The notes: generated from the sequence alone by a model not told the origin. A stretch of DNA of 9,867 bases from CAZART01 sp964487555 (GCA_964487555.1 CAZART010000159.1:1-9867), one strand, 5' to 3'. Counted from the first letter of the stretch, positions 1 to 6,457 are shown. Translations and numbers: made by a program.

Positions 1-281
1 AGCCGTCCGTCGATCCGGTGCACTTTGCGGGTGCGTACGTCGATCGCCTCTACGGTGATGTCGATGTGGAACTCGAAGACGGGCGCCTCGTCCTGCGCTA
101 TTCCGACGAGTACGTCGCCGATCTCGAGCACTGGCACCACGACACCTTCCGGGCGACCTGGCGACCGATCGGTTTCGGCAAGACGTTCGCGACCTTTTCG
201 CTAGACCACGAAGGAAAGGTCAGCTCAATGGAGCTCCGCGGCTTCACGACGTTCGAGCGACGCGCAGATGGAGGCGAATGA
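1..281 (+). CDS. C-terminal DUF3471 domain of a probable serine hydrolase (5' truncated by window edge)
   Basis: The frame is open from base 3, with Pro-Ser-Val-Asp-Pro codons before the GTG at 18, so the gene begins upstream and only its last 93 or so codons are visible. The residues F-A-G-A-Y..LYGDVDVE, the stretch LEHWHHDTFRATW and the closing TFSLDHEGKVSSMELRGFTTFER match the DUF3471 domain. That domain is known as the C-terminal module of class C beta-lactamase-like serine hydrolases, usually exported. The catalytic part lies outside the window, so hydrolase function is inferred from the usual domain partner. The TGA stop at 279-281 runs straight into a strong hairpin (281-313). The gene converges with the TPR gene on the other strand, about 200 bases away. 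Confidence 0.75.
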   Translation, partial: PSVDPVHFAGAYVDRLYGDVDVELEDGRLVLRYSDEYVADLEHWHHDTFRATWRPIGFGKTFATFSLDHEGKVSSMELRGFTTFERRADGGE

Positions 282-313
282 GCGATCCCGGGTTCGCTGA
301 CTCCCGGGTCGCT
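281..313 (+). terminator. Strong hairpin at the stop codon of the DUF3471 gene
   Basis: AGCGA (281-285), one bulged t, then CCCGGG (287-292) pair with CCCGGG (303-308) and TCGCT (309-313) around a 10-base loop, giving an 11-bp GC-rich stem. It starts on the last base of the stop codon. No T-run follows, so it is a terminator-like or mRNA-end stem rather than a textbook intrinsic terminator. The rest of the interval to 483 shows nothing I can name. Confidence 0.45.
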
Positions 314-483
314 GCTGATTACGTCACGTTCATTTCAGACGCACATCAGCCAAGGAGCGGAACGACGCCGGGATTCGGCTCCGCCGTCTACGTATATCCG
401 ACTACTTATTGGCTTCGACGTCGCGAACTCGATTATTCGGCTACGCCGGTACGCGCGTCATTCGCCGTGAACTAAGAGCGCGG

Positions 484-2025
484 TCATCGACCGGCGCCAC
501 CGGAGTTCCGGACATCCGTCATCCCCTCTTCAGCAAGCGCTCTCCCCGGCGTCCGTTCGACGGCACGGCGAAAGGCCTCCCTGGCCTCGTCGCGTTTTCC
601 TGCATCAAGGAGTGCTTCACCCAGAAGCTCGTGCGTGGGTTTCACCGGATAGGGCGGACCGAATTCGAGGGGAAGCGCGTCTTCTGCCTCGGCAGCCTTC
701 TCGAGTAACGAGAGGCCCGTCTCGGTCTCTCCCTTTGCGATGGCCACCAGACCGGCCATCTGATCGATCTGCAGCGCGGCGCCGGGCGTTTCGGGACGCG
801 GCTCTTCGAGAAGTGCCTCTGCGGCTGAGACGTCGCCCCGGCGCAGGTCGGCCAGGGCGTTTGTGACCCGGTATTGCAGTCGAGGACCCGCATAACCGGA
901 CCACCCTTCACCAATCGGCAGCTCGTCGAGCGGAACGGTCCACTCCTCGGCCTGCTCCCAGCCTTCCGTATCTACGATGTGCCGGGCTCGCATCGATGCG
1001 AAGTACTCCCACGAGTTGTCGGTGCCTGCCAGTACGCCTTCGTGACAGCGGTTCATGAGCGCTTCGGCCTTATCGAACTCGCCCCGCTGTAAATGGGCAT
1101 AGTGGAGCCAGGACGAATAGTGGCCGCACACATTCGGCTTCTCGCCTTCGCGAGCCAGCTCCGCGTCCTGCGTATCACGGGCGCGGATGTTCGCCTCGAC
1201 GGCGCGATCCCACAGCCCCATCGCCACGAAAATATGGGACGTCATATGCTGTGCGTGCGCGGCATAAGGTGCAATCTCTGCGTATGCATCTGCGGCCTCA
1301 AAACCCAGGGGCGCGTGAATGGGGTCGTCGAATGAATGGATGATGTAGTGGGCCCCGCCGGGGTGCAGCGGATTTCGGTCGAAGACGATCTGTGCCGTGG
1401 CCGCCGCCCGCATGTACGTAGTGAATTCGCGGCTTCCGTTCTCACTTCCAAGAATCGACAGCGCATAAAAAGCCCGGGCCTCGTCGTCGTAAAGATGCTC
1501 GCGGGCGAGCCGCTCCATCGCCTGCATGTAGGCCACGTCGCGCGCCTCTTTCGAACCTTCCTCGGCGTAGAGCGACTCGACCGCATCCAGGTACATCTTC
1601 TCCCTCGCCGTCGGAGCTTTCGCGCGTCGCTCTGCCGCCGTCGGCGCCAGCCGTTCGAGCACAGCACGCGCCTGTTCGCGGTTCTGCTGCCGCCATAGCG
1701 GATGGTTATACGTCATCGCCTCGCCCCAATAGGCCAGCGCGAAGTCCGGATCGATTTCCTGCGCCTCACGAAATGCCGCGGCGGAGGGTCCATATTCGAA
1801 GCTGTGCAGAAGAAGTACGCCGCGCCGAAACGCTTCCTGCGCCGCCGGCGCGCCGGAATTCGGGAACGCGATAGCCCCGAGACCCTCGACGTACACATAC
1901 GCCTCCTCGAATGCAGCCGGAATAGCTTCCGGCCGCTGAAGAAGAGGAGTCTGAGCAATAACCGGCAGCGTAAGTGCCGTCGAAAGGAAGGCAACGAGGA
2001 TCCGGAGTCGCATCTGGGCAACCAT
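484..2025 (-). CDS. Exported tetratricopeptide-repeat protein, HAxHMxSHIF type
   Basis: From the ATG at 2025 the product is 513 residues. A second ATG at 2013 (509 residues) gives an equally good Sec signal: MRLR, a hydrophobic run, then VIAQ before the mature TPLLQ. A GTG at 2070 is open but lies upstream of the predicted promoter, so I reject it. No start has a clear Shine-Dalgarno. The mature protein opens with a TPR pair (AFRRGVLLLHSFEY, AAFREAQEIDPDFALAYWGEAMTYNHPLW). It carries the family signature GGAHYIIHSFDDPIHAPLG (about residues 223-241) and HAQHMTSHIF (257-266), and ends in more TPR units (AGKRDEAREAFRRAVERTPG). This family of periplasmic TPR proteins is widespread in marine bacteria; its function is unknown to me, though a scaffold role is usual for TPRs. 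It follows the AraC gene on the same strand. Confidence 0.85.
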   Translation of the reverse strand: MVAQMRLRILVAFLSTALTLPVIAQTPLLQRPEAIPAAFEEAYVYVEGLGAIAFPNSGAPAAQEAFRRGVLLLHSFEYGPSAAAFREAQEIDPDFALAYWGEAMTYNHPLWRQQNREQARAVLERLAPTAAERRAKAPTAREKMYLDAVESLYAEEGSKEARDVAYMQAMERLAREHLYDDEARAFYALSILGSENGSREFTTYMRAAATAQIVFDRNPLHPGGAHYIIHSFDDPIHAPLGFEAADAYAEIAPYAAHAQHMTSHIFVAMGLWDRAVEANIRARDTQDAELAREGEKPNVCGHYSSWLHYAHLQRGEFDKAEALMNRCHEGVLAGTDNSWEYFASMRARHIVDTEGWEQAEEWTVPLDELPIGEGWSGYAGPRLQYRVTNALADLRRGDVSAAEALLEEPRPETPGAALQIDQMAGLVAIAKGETETGLSLLEKAAEAEDALPLEFGPPYPVKPTHELLGEALLDAGKRDEAREAFRRAVERTPGRALAEEGMTDVRNSGGAGR

Positions 2026-2053
2026 GAGTAGGAGAATGGAGCGGTACGCCGAT

Positions 2054-2082
2054 AATATAGTCGTTGACACCCATCTTCCGAA
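2054..2082 (-). promoter_or_regulatory. Probable sigma-70-type promoter of the TPR gene
   Basis: On the minus strand, TTCGGA (2077-2082) and TATATT (2054-2059) are separated by 17 bases. The -10 lies 28 bases before the ATG at 2025. It is the only AT-rich patch in this interval. If real, it rules out the GTG start at 2070. The -35 is a weak match. Confidence 0.4.
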
Positions 2083-2083
2083 G

Positions 2084-2119
2084 GCCGCTGCCGCGATCGC
2101 CGGGCGATCAGCAGCCGGC
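2084..2119 (-). promoter_or_regulatory. Long hairpin / palindrome between the AraC and TPR genes
   Basis: The core is a perfect 7+1+7 palindrome, GATCGCC-g-GGCGATC (2095-2109 on +). It is extended outward, over a small internal loop, by GCTGC (2087-2091) with GCAGC (2111-2115), and by GCC (2084-2086) with GGC (2117-2119), for about 15 pairs. It lies just upstream of the TPR -35 and 42 bases after the AraC stop. It could be an operator, or a stem that ends or stabilises the AraC transcript. No U-run follows, so it is not a classic terminator. Confidence 0.5.
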
Positions 2120-2160
2120 GGCGTCTATTTCTACACCTCGAGACGCAGGAAGGGACGCAC

Positions 2161-3009
2161 TCACGGCGCACGGTCTCGATGCGATGAGGTAGGCGGTGTG
2201 ATAGAGCCGTGGCCGCTCGAACGATGAAATTCGCGGCGGCATTCCGACGGGACCATGCCCGTCACGCGCTTGAACGTCCGGGTGAAATGCCCCTGATCTT
2301 TGAAGCCGACGTCGATCGCGATCTGCCCGAGCGGGGCGGACGTAGTCATGATTTCCTGAGACGCGTGATCCACCCTGACGGCCCGTATATACTCGCCGAC
2401 GGTGATGCCGAAGTGCCGCTTGAACACGCGGGCCAGATGTGCGGGGTGGACGTCCACGTCGTCGGCAAGCCGCGACAGGGAGATGGATTCGTGGTACGAC
2501 GTCTGCACGAGATCGTCAACCCGAGCGAGCCAGGCGAGCGGATCGCCTCCTTCGGGCAGGCGCGTCGCCCGCGACAGGACGGCCGTCATCTCGAGAAGCA
2601 AGCCCTCCATAGCCGTGCCGGACACGGCGTCGTCGCTCCGAAATTCCCGGTAGGCCCGCGCGGCAAGCCACGTCAGAGATCCGCGCGTACCCTCGTGCCC
2701 GATATCGCAGGGCGAAGTATACGCGGGTAACCGCGAGAGCCATTCCGGGTCAAATCGGATCCCGAACGACCGTACGCCCTCGTCGAACGTCCGGACGACG
2801 TGCCGCTCTCCGGGGTAGTGGAACGTCGAGCTGAGCGCCGTATAGACCGTCCGCGTGCCCCGGTACACCTCTTCACAGCTGCCGGCGAGCACGAGGGTGA
2901 GCCATGCGTGGTCGTGGGTGTGCTCGGGCGAAGTCATGCGGCCCGGGACCACACATTCGCTCAGATGGCTGCCGGCAACGATTCTCTCGCGAACGACGTG
3001 CACGGTCAC
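2161..3009 (-). CDS. AraC-family transcriptional regulator
   Basis: This 282-residue protein has the usual AraC layout and length. An N-terminal cupin-like sensing region (about residues 15-100) contains SPEHTHDHAWLTLVLAGS and HYPGERHVVR. A C-terminal double helix-turn-helix DNA-binding domain covers about residues 165-260: the first HTH is ISLSRLADDVDVHPAHLARVF, and the second is PLGQIAIDVGFKDQGHFTRTF followed by the typical KRVTGMVPSECRRE. The GTG start at 3009 overlaps the stop of the preceding gene (GTGA, 4 bases), and a GGAGGG lies at 3013-3018, so the start is well supported. The cupin and its clustered histidines (30, 32, 34) suggest a small ligand or metal; the ligand is unknown. As last gene of the operon it probably regulates that operon, but this is inference. 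Confidence 0.93.
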   Translation of the reverse strand: MTVHVVRERIVAGSHLSECVVPGRMTSPEHTHDHAWLTLVLAGSCEEVYRGTRTVYTALSSTFHYPGERHVVRTFDEGVRSFGIRFDPEWLSRLPAYTSPCDIGHEGTRGSLTWLAARAYREFRSDDAVSGTAMEGLLLEMTAVLSRATRLPEGGDPLAWLARVDDLVQTSYHESISLSRLADDVDVHPAHLARVFKRHFGITVGEYIRAVRVDHASQEIMTTSAPLGQIAIDVGFKDQGHFTRTFKRVTGMVPSECRREFHRSSGHGSITPPTSSHRDRAP

Positions 3010-3377
3010 GTTCCCTCCGTCAGGCGCATCCCTTTGGGAAGTGCGGCGCCGATCTCGGCTTCAACGACGGACTTTACGCCCTCCGCCCCGGACATCGTCA
3101 GCCAGAGGGCTCCGACGTGCGGCTCGACGTCGATTCTAAAGCGAAAGAAGGGACAGCAACGGCGCTCGTTGACGACGAACGACGTGATGCGCTCCAGCAT
3201 CCCCTCATCCGCGGGCCATCGAAACGCGAATCCGTCGTCCCTCTCGCGGATCTCGGCGACGCGGGCAAACAGGTCCCTGATTGTACCGACGTGAGCTTGC
3301 CTTTCCGCTTGCGGGATGGCCGACATGTCGCACGCGAATGAGTGGGCGGATGCCTTCGCAGGTGGTTCCGTATTCAT
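3006..3377 (-). CDS. Small cysteine-pair protein of unknown function
   Basis: I place the start at the ATG at 3377, which overlaps the upstream stop as ATGA; an upstream in-frame extension to 3437 would overlap the previous gene by 64 bases. The 123-residue product has no signal peptide or membrane segment. It shows FACDM near the N terminus (Cys16), a region GFAFRWPADEGMLERITSFVVNERRCCPFFRF (Cys74-Cys75), then VGALWLTMSGAEGVKSVV. I recall small proteins with this E-x-x-CC-x-F-F layout next to MerR-type or metal-related genes, but cannot name the family. Three cysteines in this pattern suggest metal or thiol chemistry, as inference. It is translationally coupled on both sides, to the DoxX fusion and to the AraC regulator, so the three probably share one job. 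Confidence 0.8.
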   Translation of the reverse strand: MNTEPPAKASAHSFACDMSAIPQAERQAHVGTIRDLFARVAEIRERDDGFAFRWPADEGMLERITSFVVNERRCCPFFRFRIDVEPHVGALWLTMSGAEGVKSVVEAEIGAALPKGMRLTEGT

Positions 3378-4432
3378 GAAGCATCTTTGTTTACAATAGA
3401 CGTGGCCTTGCGCCAGGCGCGCAGCAGCGACAGCCACCGGCGCGCGGAGGCGCCGTCGAAGACGATCCGGCCCTCGTCGTGGACCGCTGCCAGCTCATCG
3501 GGACGATGGATGCTGCACCACTCCACGGCGGGCTTCATCGCGTCGATCCAGGACGGCTGCCCGTCGAGTACGTTCGACCGCTGCTTTTCGATGCGGCCTT
3601 CGGCGTTCACTTCAAACGTACTAAGGGAACGCAGTGCGGAGATACCGATCAAGGCAAAAAAATCGTTGCGCTCGGTCGTGAGCACCGTCGCCGAATCCTC
3701 ACTGCTCGATACAATCTCGTGCGTTGCCCTCGAGTTGACGGCCGCATCCCAAGCCAGCGCCTTCTCGAGGTCGTCTTTCGACATCGACGCGGCGGATCCC
3801 CCGAATCGAAGTTGAAAGTCCTCAGCGACCAGTGCGAGTGCGCCGTCGACGTCGTGGCGGTCGATCCTTTCCAGGTATTCCATGATCTGCTCCTCCGCCG
3901 GCGGAACCGGCCGGCACCCGATGAGACACAGCAACGGCAGCGCGGCGACGAGCGCATGGTGGCGCGCCATCAGGCGATCCACTGACCACGCACCGCTGCC
4001 GCGAAGCACGACGGCTGTCGCCGTGGCGAGAGCGAGTAAGTGGAACTGAACGCCCTCACCCGCCTGCTCGCCGAACCTGTTCATGAAAAAGCCATGCGGA
4101 AGGTGCGTATAGGCGGCGACGGTCATGACACAGCCGATACCCGGCGCGGCCACGCGGCCGAGGCATCCGATGAGAAGCGCGAAGGCGCCCAGCGATTCCG
4201 CCGCGATGGCCGCAAAGGCAAGGCCGCCGGGGAATCCGGCCGCCGCGAAGGCATCCATCGTGGCCGAAAACCCGAGTCCTCCGAACCATCCGATGGTCTT
4301 CTGAAGGCCATGCGGAAAAATCACGACGGCAAGCGTCACGCGCAGTACCAGCTGCGCTACCGAGCCGTCTGTCGCAACGACCCGATCCTGCCACGAGCGT
4401 CGAGGTGATTCGCTCGGGTCGTTCGCCGCCAT
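3374..4432 (-). CDS. DoxX-family membrane domain fused to a SnoaL/NTF2-like domain
   Basis: The 352-residue frame holds two parts. Residues 20-155 are a DoxX-type membrane domain with four hydrophobic segments (about 25-42, 68-90, 96-110, 128-145) and the typical FPHGLQKTIGWFGG, FAAIAAESLGAFALLIG and FFMNRFGEQAGEGVQFHLLALA. DoxX ends normally with a DRL(L)AR-like tail, seen here as VDRLMAR. Residues 155-352 start again with Met155 (base 3970), a hydrophobic run and a lipobox-like LIGC (Cys173). A SnoaL/NTF2-like fold follows (EEQIMEYLERIDRHDVDGALALVAEDFQLRF), then a C-terminal region of unclear fold. So the second half looks like a lipoprotein joined in frame to DoxX. At the junction CTG-ATG, the +1 frame contains TGATG, a common stop/start overlap, so one indel would split it in two. 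No Shine-Dalgarno is seen at the first ATG. It is the first gene of the operon. Confidence 0.8.
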   Translation of the reverse strand: MAANDPSESPRRSWQDRVVATDGSVAQLVLRVTLAVVIFPHGLQKTIGWFGGLGFSATMDAFAAAGFPGGLAFAAIAAESLGAFALLIGCLGRVAAPGIGCVMTVAAYTHLPHGFFMNRFGEQAGEGVQFHLLALATATAVVLRGSGAWSVDRLMARHHALVAALPLLCLIGCRPVPPAEEQIMEYLERIDRHDVDGALALVAEDFQLRFGGSAASMSKDDLEKALAWDAAVNSRATHEIVSSSEDSATVLTTERNDFFALIGISALRSLSTFEVNAEGRIEKQRSNVLDGQPSWIDAMKPAVEWCSIHRPDELAAVHDEGRIVFDGASARRWLSLLRAWRKATSIVNKDAS

Positions 4433-4554
4433 GAAGATCCGCGTAGGTTTCGGCTATTCGTCGGTTCAAAACCAACGTACGCCCGGTCGACGCGCCGGAT
4501 TTGTCTCTCCTTTGCGCGCTTTGCCCCTGCGTTGCGCGACGAGCTCCCAAAGAG

Positions 4555-4565
4555 GTTACAGTAAC
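4555..4565. promoter_or_regulatory. Perfect 11-bp palindrome upstream of the DoxX operon
   Basis: GTTAC-A-GTAAC is a perfect inverted repeat, 123 bases before the first operon start and next to the assembly gap. It could be an operator half-site, for example for the AraC regulator at the operon end. It is short, so chance is possible. The rest of 4433-4575 holds no gene I can support. Confidence 0.25.
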
Positions 4566-4575
4566 TTCTCGCCGA

Positions 4576-4675
4576 NNNNNNNNNNNNNNNNNNNNNNNNN
4601 NNNNNNNNNNNNNNNNNNNNNNNNNNNNNNNNNNNNNNNNNNNNNNNNNNNNNNNNNNNNNNNNNNNNNNNNNNN
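4576..4675. other. Assembly gap of 100 N
   Basis: Exactly 100 N, the conventional placeholder for a gap of unknown size. The two sides may not be adjacent in the genome. It lies among broken genes, and frames read through it should not be trusted. Confidence 0.98.
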
Positions 4676-4721
4676 ATTGCAGCGCCAATGTTAACACCGT
4701 GGTCTTTTTCCTCCGCATCAT
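4676..4721 (-). CDS. 5' end of an exported protein, cut by the gap
   Basis: An ATG at 4721 (a second at 4718) follows GGAGGA at 4729-4734 with a 7-base spacer, one of the best Shine-Dalgarno matches in the window. The visible residues MMRRKKTTVLTLALQ have a charged start followed by a hydrophobic run, as in a Sec signal peptide. The gene then enters the gap and cannot be identified. Frame alone does not show that it continues on the far side. Confidence 0.45.
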
Positions 4722-4724
4722 GAG

Positions 4725-5356
4725 TCATTCCTCCACGGGTCTCTCGAAGCTGCTCTTTCGCTCGCTCCTTGAGCCATGGATTTTCACGAAGGTACTTCGC
4801 CGCAAAGTCCGCGACCATCGTGTTGAAAGGGCTCGGATCGTATCGACTCGGCTCGAGAAGTGCTTCAAGCTCTCTGTATGCACTCAGGAAGTTCTCGGCC
4901 GTACCTACTCCATTTGCCTGCATGATGAGAGCATCTACTTGTGCCCATGAAAAGGAGTTCGAACCAGTCCCGGCCTGGTCCAGCAGTCGGACGCCTCGCT
5001 AAGGTAGTCTCGGGTGACTCCCCAGCCCATGATGTGGTATTTTGCGACACTCCCCGGCCCTTTTGATAGCAGAATCCAAGCAACCACTTTGCCGCTGCGT
5101 AGTCTTGATCAGCCGCCTTACGCAACCACGAGACGCCTTCCTTCTCTTCCGCTGAGTTGGGATGACTCACGAGGCTCCTCCCAAGCTGAAATTGTAGACG
5201 GGCGACCCCCGGATGGGCCGCGACGGCGGCACGGCACACTTCGATTCCCATTTGAAGTTCAATACTCCAGGCAACTCCCGGCGCGGTGCGCTCTTCGTCG
5301 GCGGGGTCGGCAGTACGGCTGTTCTGGCAAGTGCCTAATTGGCTGGACCGAGCCAT
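4725..5356 (-). pseudogene. Frameshifted Sel1-like repeat protein remnant
   Basis: Recognisable protein runs through three frames. The first part (about 5330-5040) reads ADPADEERTAPGVAW, VCRAAVAAHPGVARLQFQLGRSL, then a Sel1-type repeat GVSWLRKAADQDYAAAKWLLGFCYQKGRGV. It then continues in a second frame (YHIMGWGVTRDYLSEASD, about 5038-4985), and in a third frame (LLDQAGTGSNSFSWAQ to WLKERAKEQLRE, about 4985-4745). Sel1 repeats are alpha-helical solenoid units for protein contacts. The visible start gives an implausible N terminus and the family match begins mid-protein, so the 5' part is probably lost too. The last frame would overlap the next gene start by at least 45 bases, which hints at a further shift. 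Either a decaying gene or sequencing indels beside the gap could explain this. Confidence 0.6.
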
Positions 5357-5590
5357 GTTAGGTTCAAAGATTTCCGAAGTCAGTTTTCAATTCTGGCTGA
5401 GAGGGCCGGACTTACCCTATTTAAAGGTGCGTCCGCAATGGGGCATCGCGGAACGGATACGGCAATGACACCTCGGTACCAGAAACGCAACGCTACTATG
5501 GACCCTGCATACGCCGAAGCGATCGAGCGCGAGCTTCTGTCTGGGAATGACACGAAGGAGAGAGTGAAACAGGCCCCACGCTCGCACTGA
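5339..5590 (+). pseudogene. C-terminal fragment of a tyrosine recombinase (integrase)
   Basis: The frame (TTG at 5339, stop TAA just before it) encodes VRFKDFRSQFSILAERAGL, then SAMGHRGTDTAMTPRYQKR. This fits the catalytic C terminus of phage-type integrases: box II arginine (Arg13 of the frame, in KDFR where HxLR is usual), the GH histidine (His36) and the nucleophile tyrosine (Tyr47). The 23-residue spacing from Arg to His equals that in XerD as I remember it. The N-terminal DNA-binding domain and the first catalytic arginine are absent, so it is a remnant. It begins where the Sel1 remnant of the opposite strand ends, and it stops just before an intrinsic terminator. It supports a past integration event here, perhaps at the tRNA fragment at 6512-6551. 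Confidence 0.6.
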
Positions 5591-5595
5591 CAGAG

Positions 5596-5632
5596 AAACA
5601 AAAAGCCCCTCCATTCTCTCGAAAAGAGGGGC
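5596..5632 (-). terminator. Intrinsic terminator of the HepT/MntA operon
   Basis: On the minus strand, GCCCCTC (5626-5632) and GAGGGGC (5605-5611) form a 7-bp GC stem with a 14-base loop, followed by TTTTTGTTT (5604-5596). It lies about 100 bases beyond the end of the toxin gene, in the right orientation to end that operon. Confidence 0.75.
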
Positions 5633-5731
5633 CGACTCTGCTCCCCGGATGCGTCTATTTCGAACCGCTAGCTAGAAAGGCTTAAAGTGGCTGTGGTGTA
5701 TGAGCTGAAATGGATACTGTGAGCGCAGACG

Positions 5732-6073
5732 CTACAGTTCGTTTCGGAGTCGCGTCAACGATTTGCGCAGCGGTGGCAAGTGAACTTCCATGATGCGCCA
5801 CACGATCTCGAAGTCAACACCAAAATAGTGATGCACCACGATGTGCCTCGAGCGGATGATGCGCTCCCATTCAATGTCGGGAGCCGATGATCGAATCTGA
5901 TCTGGTACGTTGTTCGCAGCCTCTCCGAGTACTTGCAGGTTGCGCAGGACAGCGTCCGACGTCTTTGTGTCGTTCTTAAACTGCTCAAAGCTGATTCCCT
6001 CCGTGTATTCACGGATGCGCTCTGCAGCTTCGAGCATGTCCGAAATCAAGATAACGGCATCTCGTTTAGACAT
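5732..6073 (-). CDS. hepT: HepT-like HEPN ribonuclease toxin (DUF86)
   Basis: From the ATG at 6073 this is a 113-residue, all-helical DUF86/HepT protein of usual length. The family landmarks are present: DAVLRNLQVLGEAANNVPDQI and the active site R76-x4-H81-x-Y83 within RHIVVHHYFGVDFEIVW. In characterised systems that motif carries out RNA cleavage, and the tyrosine is the site AMPylated by the antitoxin. The residue after the arginine is His rather than the common Asn, which the HEPN motif tolerates. The start is supported by AAGGA about 9 bases upstream and an 8-base overlap with the antitoxin gene; a longer in-frame start at 6133 would overlap the antitoxin by 68 bases. Nothing suggests inactivation. 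In studied relatives HepT cleaves tRNA or mRNA; the target here is unknown. Confidence 0.9.
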   Translation of the reverse strand: MSKRDAVILISDMLEAAERIREYTEGISFEQFKNDTKTSDAVLRNLQVLGEAANNVPDQIRSSAPDIEWERIIRSRHIVVHHYFGVDFEIVWRIMEVHLPPLRKSLTRLRNEL

Positions 6074-6359
6074 GGACCAGATCCTTCTCCACATGTGGGC
6101 GCAGGCGTTCACGGATGGCTCCGCGCGACACAAGGTCCACCGAATGTCCGAGCAATTCCTCTAGCTCGAACGCCAAATCCGCAATTTCAAACCCTACAGG
6201 CTCGCTGAATTCGACCAGAATGTCGATGTCGCTATCAGGCCGCGCCTCGTTGCGAGCATACGACCCAAAGATACTAAGCGACCTGATCGGATATCGACGG
6301 TACAGGTCTTCCTTGGCTGCAGCTAGTCGGGTTCTGATATTTTCGAGTGTAAGGTCCAT
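6066..6359 (-). CDS. mntA: MntA-like nucleotidyltransferase antitoxin (MNT domain)
   Basis: This 97-residue protein has the minimal nucleotidyltransferase layout: SLSIFGSYARNEARPDSDIDILVEF, with Gly32-Ser33 and the metal-binding Asp44 and Asp46, and a third acidic residue in HSVDLV (Asp75). Small proteins of this kind pair with HepT in type VII toxin-antitoxin systems, where MntA adds AMP to the toxin tyrosine and silences it. It is upstream of the toxin and overlaps it by 8 bases, so the antitoxin is made first. All catalytic residues seen are intact. A promoter-like pair lies just upstream (6386-6413) and a terminator lies past the toxin, so the operon is self-contained. Confidence 0.92.
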   Translation of the reverse strand: MDLTLENIRTRLAAAKEDLYRRYPIRSLSIFGSYARNEARPDSDIDILVEFSEPVGFEIADLAFELEELLGHSVDLVSRGAIRERLRPHVEKDLVHV

Positions 6360-6385
6360 CCCAGTTCAGCATTAGGTCCGATCGG

Positions 6386-6413
6386 AGAATATAAGATACC
6401 GAGTTCTCGACAA
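6386..6413 (-). promoter_or_regulatory. Possible promoter of the mntA-hepT operon
   Basis: Minus strand TTGTCG (6408-6413) and TATTCT (6386-6391) with a 16-base spacer, in the AT-rich leader 27 bases before the mntA ATG. Moderate match only. Confidence 0.35.
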
Positions 6414-6457
6414 TCTCGGTTCTCTTCCGTGCGTAGGAGGGGCTTTGCCATCAGTCC

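Noticed and set aside
287..317. Tandem repeat of TCCCGGGT
   Set aside because: The two copies are explained better as the two arms of one hairpin, since CCCGGG is self-complementary.
278..475. 65-codon open frame overlapping the DUF3471 stop as ATGA
   Set aside because: It is short, runs through a strong hairpin, resembles no family I know and sits between two convergent genes; coding potential is doubtful.
2026..2070. Longer TPR protein from the GTG at 2070
   Set aside because: It would put 15 atypical residues before a good signal peptide and starts upstream of the likely -10 element.
2800..3341. Long plus-strand frames opposite the AraC and Cys-Cys genes
   Set aside because: They are shadows of genes with clear domain matches and coupled starts on the minus strand.
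4450..4490. tRNA-like T arm (GGTTTTGAACC on the minus strand) near the DoxX leader
   Set aside because: The stem GTTGG/CCGAC can pair, but the loop is out of register for the T-loop consensus and no acceptor or anticodon parts surround it.
5640..5700. A second tRNA 3' half upstream of the left GGGGAGCA end
   Set aside because: GGTTCGAAA is present but no five-pair T stem forms at the right distance from CCGGGGA, so I list only the short similarity as a finding and not a tRNA.
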